A DNA stretch of 64,000 nt. It comes from Lepidostoma basale. Its lineage: Eukaryota > Arthropoda > Insecta > Trichoptera > Lepidostomatidae. Positions within the stretch are counted from its first letter, which is position 1, and each line of letters opens with the position of its first letter. Below the pieces are notes generated by a model. The model searched no databases. It was given only the letters and a program-made list of their open reading frames with translations, and was not told the DNA's origin. The stretch is taken from the NCBI GenBank assembly GCA_022606425.2, contig JAHDVF020000172.1, forward strand, positions 744,001 through 808,000, read 5' to 3'. Positions 63,301 to 64,000 of the stretch are shown in pieces. A program made the position numbers and the translations under genes.

Positions 63301-63400
63301 NNNNNNNNNNNNNNNNNNNNNNNNNNNNNNNNNNNNNNNNNNNNNNNNNNNNNNNNNNNNNNNNNNNNNNNNNNNNNNNNNNNNNNNNNNNNNNNNNNNN
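63301..63400. other. assembly gap of exactly 100 N
   Basis: One hundred N in a row, the usual placeholder for a scaffold gap of unknown size. The sequences on the two sides are related (see 63401-64000). Confidence 0.95.
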
Positions 63401-64000
63401 AATTTGATTAATTGGGTCATGCCATGTTTTCCTCGGTCTGCCTTGACTTCGTACCCTATTTACATCATTAACGTATACTTTCTTAACCATTCTTTCTCCA
63501 TCCATGCGTTCCATATGTCCGAACCAACGCAGCGATCCTTTCATAATTTTGCTCATAATCATTTTTCCGCTCTACATTCCTTTCTTATATCAGCATTTGA
63601 GATTCTGTCGTATATCGTTCTACCATACATAACGTCTTAGGGACCTCATCTCTACCGCATTTATTCTGCTCTCGTCCTTCTTCTGCCAGTTCCATGCTTC
63701 GCTTCCATACATTAGGGTTGGGACCAGAACTCCATTGTGAAACGGCCGTTTTCGCTCTACGTTTTTAAAAAGATTAATATTTCACATGGAAATACACAAA
63801 TAAAATAAATCATACAGACCCACTTTTTAAGAGCCAGCAGATCTCAAAAATTTCCAAAGTTAAACATTGGACGAAGTCAGTTAACATGATAGCCAAACTA
63901 CGGCCACAGGAGAAGACACTTAACCCTCGGTAACAACTCAAGGGTCACCGTGACCCTGTGAACTTTGTAAACAAAATTTTCGTACGATAACTCTTAAACA
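63401..64000. repeat. second copy of 62271-62783: LINE-beta, flank and piggyBac start
   Basis: This 600-bp stretch matches 62271-62783 almost base for base through the LINE-beta coding remnant (minus strand to about 63744), the unique-looking linker (TAAAAAGATTAATATTTCAC) and the piggyBac start (TTAA at 63920-63923). It has about 87 bp of LINE-beta coding sequence that the first copy lacks. The window ends inside it. Confidence 0.9.

Overview
The window looks like AT-rich, repeat-dense intergenic or heterochromatic DNA from an arthropod, most likely an insect. The evidence is RTE-like and Jockey/CR1-type LINEs, a tRNA-derived SINE, a Penelope-like element, and hAT, mariner, piggyBac and Tigger relics. 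I see no convincing host gene. Almost every open frame over 60 codons is a retroelement fragment or a chance frame.

Nicknames used below. LINE-alpha: Jockey/CR1-type, (TTTGA)n tail. LINE-beta: RTE-like, (TTAG)n or (ACAAT)n tail, C-terminus carrying GRPRKTW. LINE-gamma: RTE-like, (AAG)n tail, C-terminus carrying GRPPKRW. LINE-delta: RTE-like, C-terminus carrying LEGKIEGRRG. LINE-epsilon: RTE with a (GAT)n tail. LINE-zeta and LINE-eta: two further RTE-like fragments. HHR-A to HHR-J: short repeats built around a hammerhead-ribozyme-like core.

Layout. 0-17 kb: LINE-beta, SINE and LINE-alpha, including a LINE-alpha nested in an HHR-J repeat with a 13-bp target duplication and a LINE-gamma nested in LINE-eta, then HHR-C and HHR-B inverted pairs and a second LINE-alpha. 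17-33 kb: HHR-B, a solo Penelope-type terminal repeat (20.2-20.5 kb), a hAT deletion derivative (21.3 kb), SINEs, LINE fragments and a foldback element. 33-47 kb: the HHR-E palindrome, a LINE-delta inside a LINE-beta tail, an HHR-F inverted pair around a Tigger fragment, the Penelope GIY-YIG fragment with its hammerhead-bearing repeat (40.7-41.8 kb), and an HHR-A cluster. 47-64 kb: a perfect hairpin, a CpG-rich promoter-like patch (49.6-49.8 kb), a GC-rich RTE with a (GAT)n tail, mariner, an HHR-B tandem array (59.0-59.35 kb), and piggyBac next to a 100-N gap flanked by duplicated sequence.

The most interesting signal is the set of hammerhead-like repeats. About ten sequence families share one plan: CUGANGA, one extra A or U, a short stem II, GAAA, then a tiny self-complementary stem III (ACAUGU, ACCGGU, ACAGCUGU, ACUAGU) followed by C or U. 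Small dimer-forming hammerheads of this general kind have been described with Penelope-like elements, and a Penelope C-terminal coding fragment lies here next to one. Many copies occur as inverted pairs and one as a direct tandem. One family (HHR-B) appears to carry a paired change at core positions 3 and 8. Activity and mobility are inferences; the motifs and layout are visible in the sequence.
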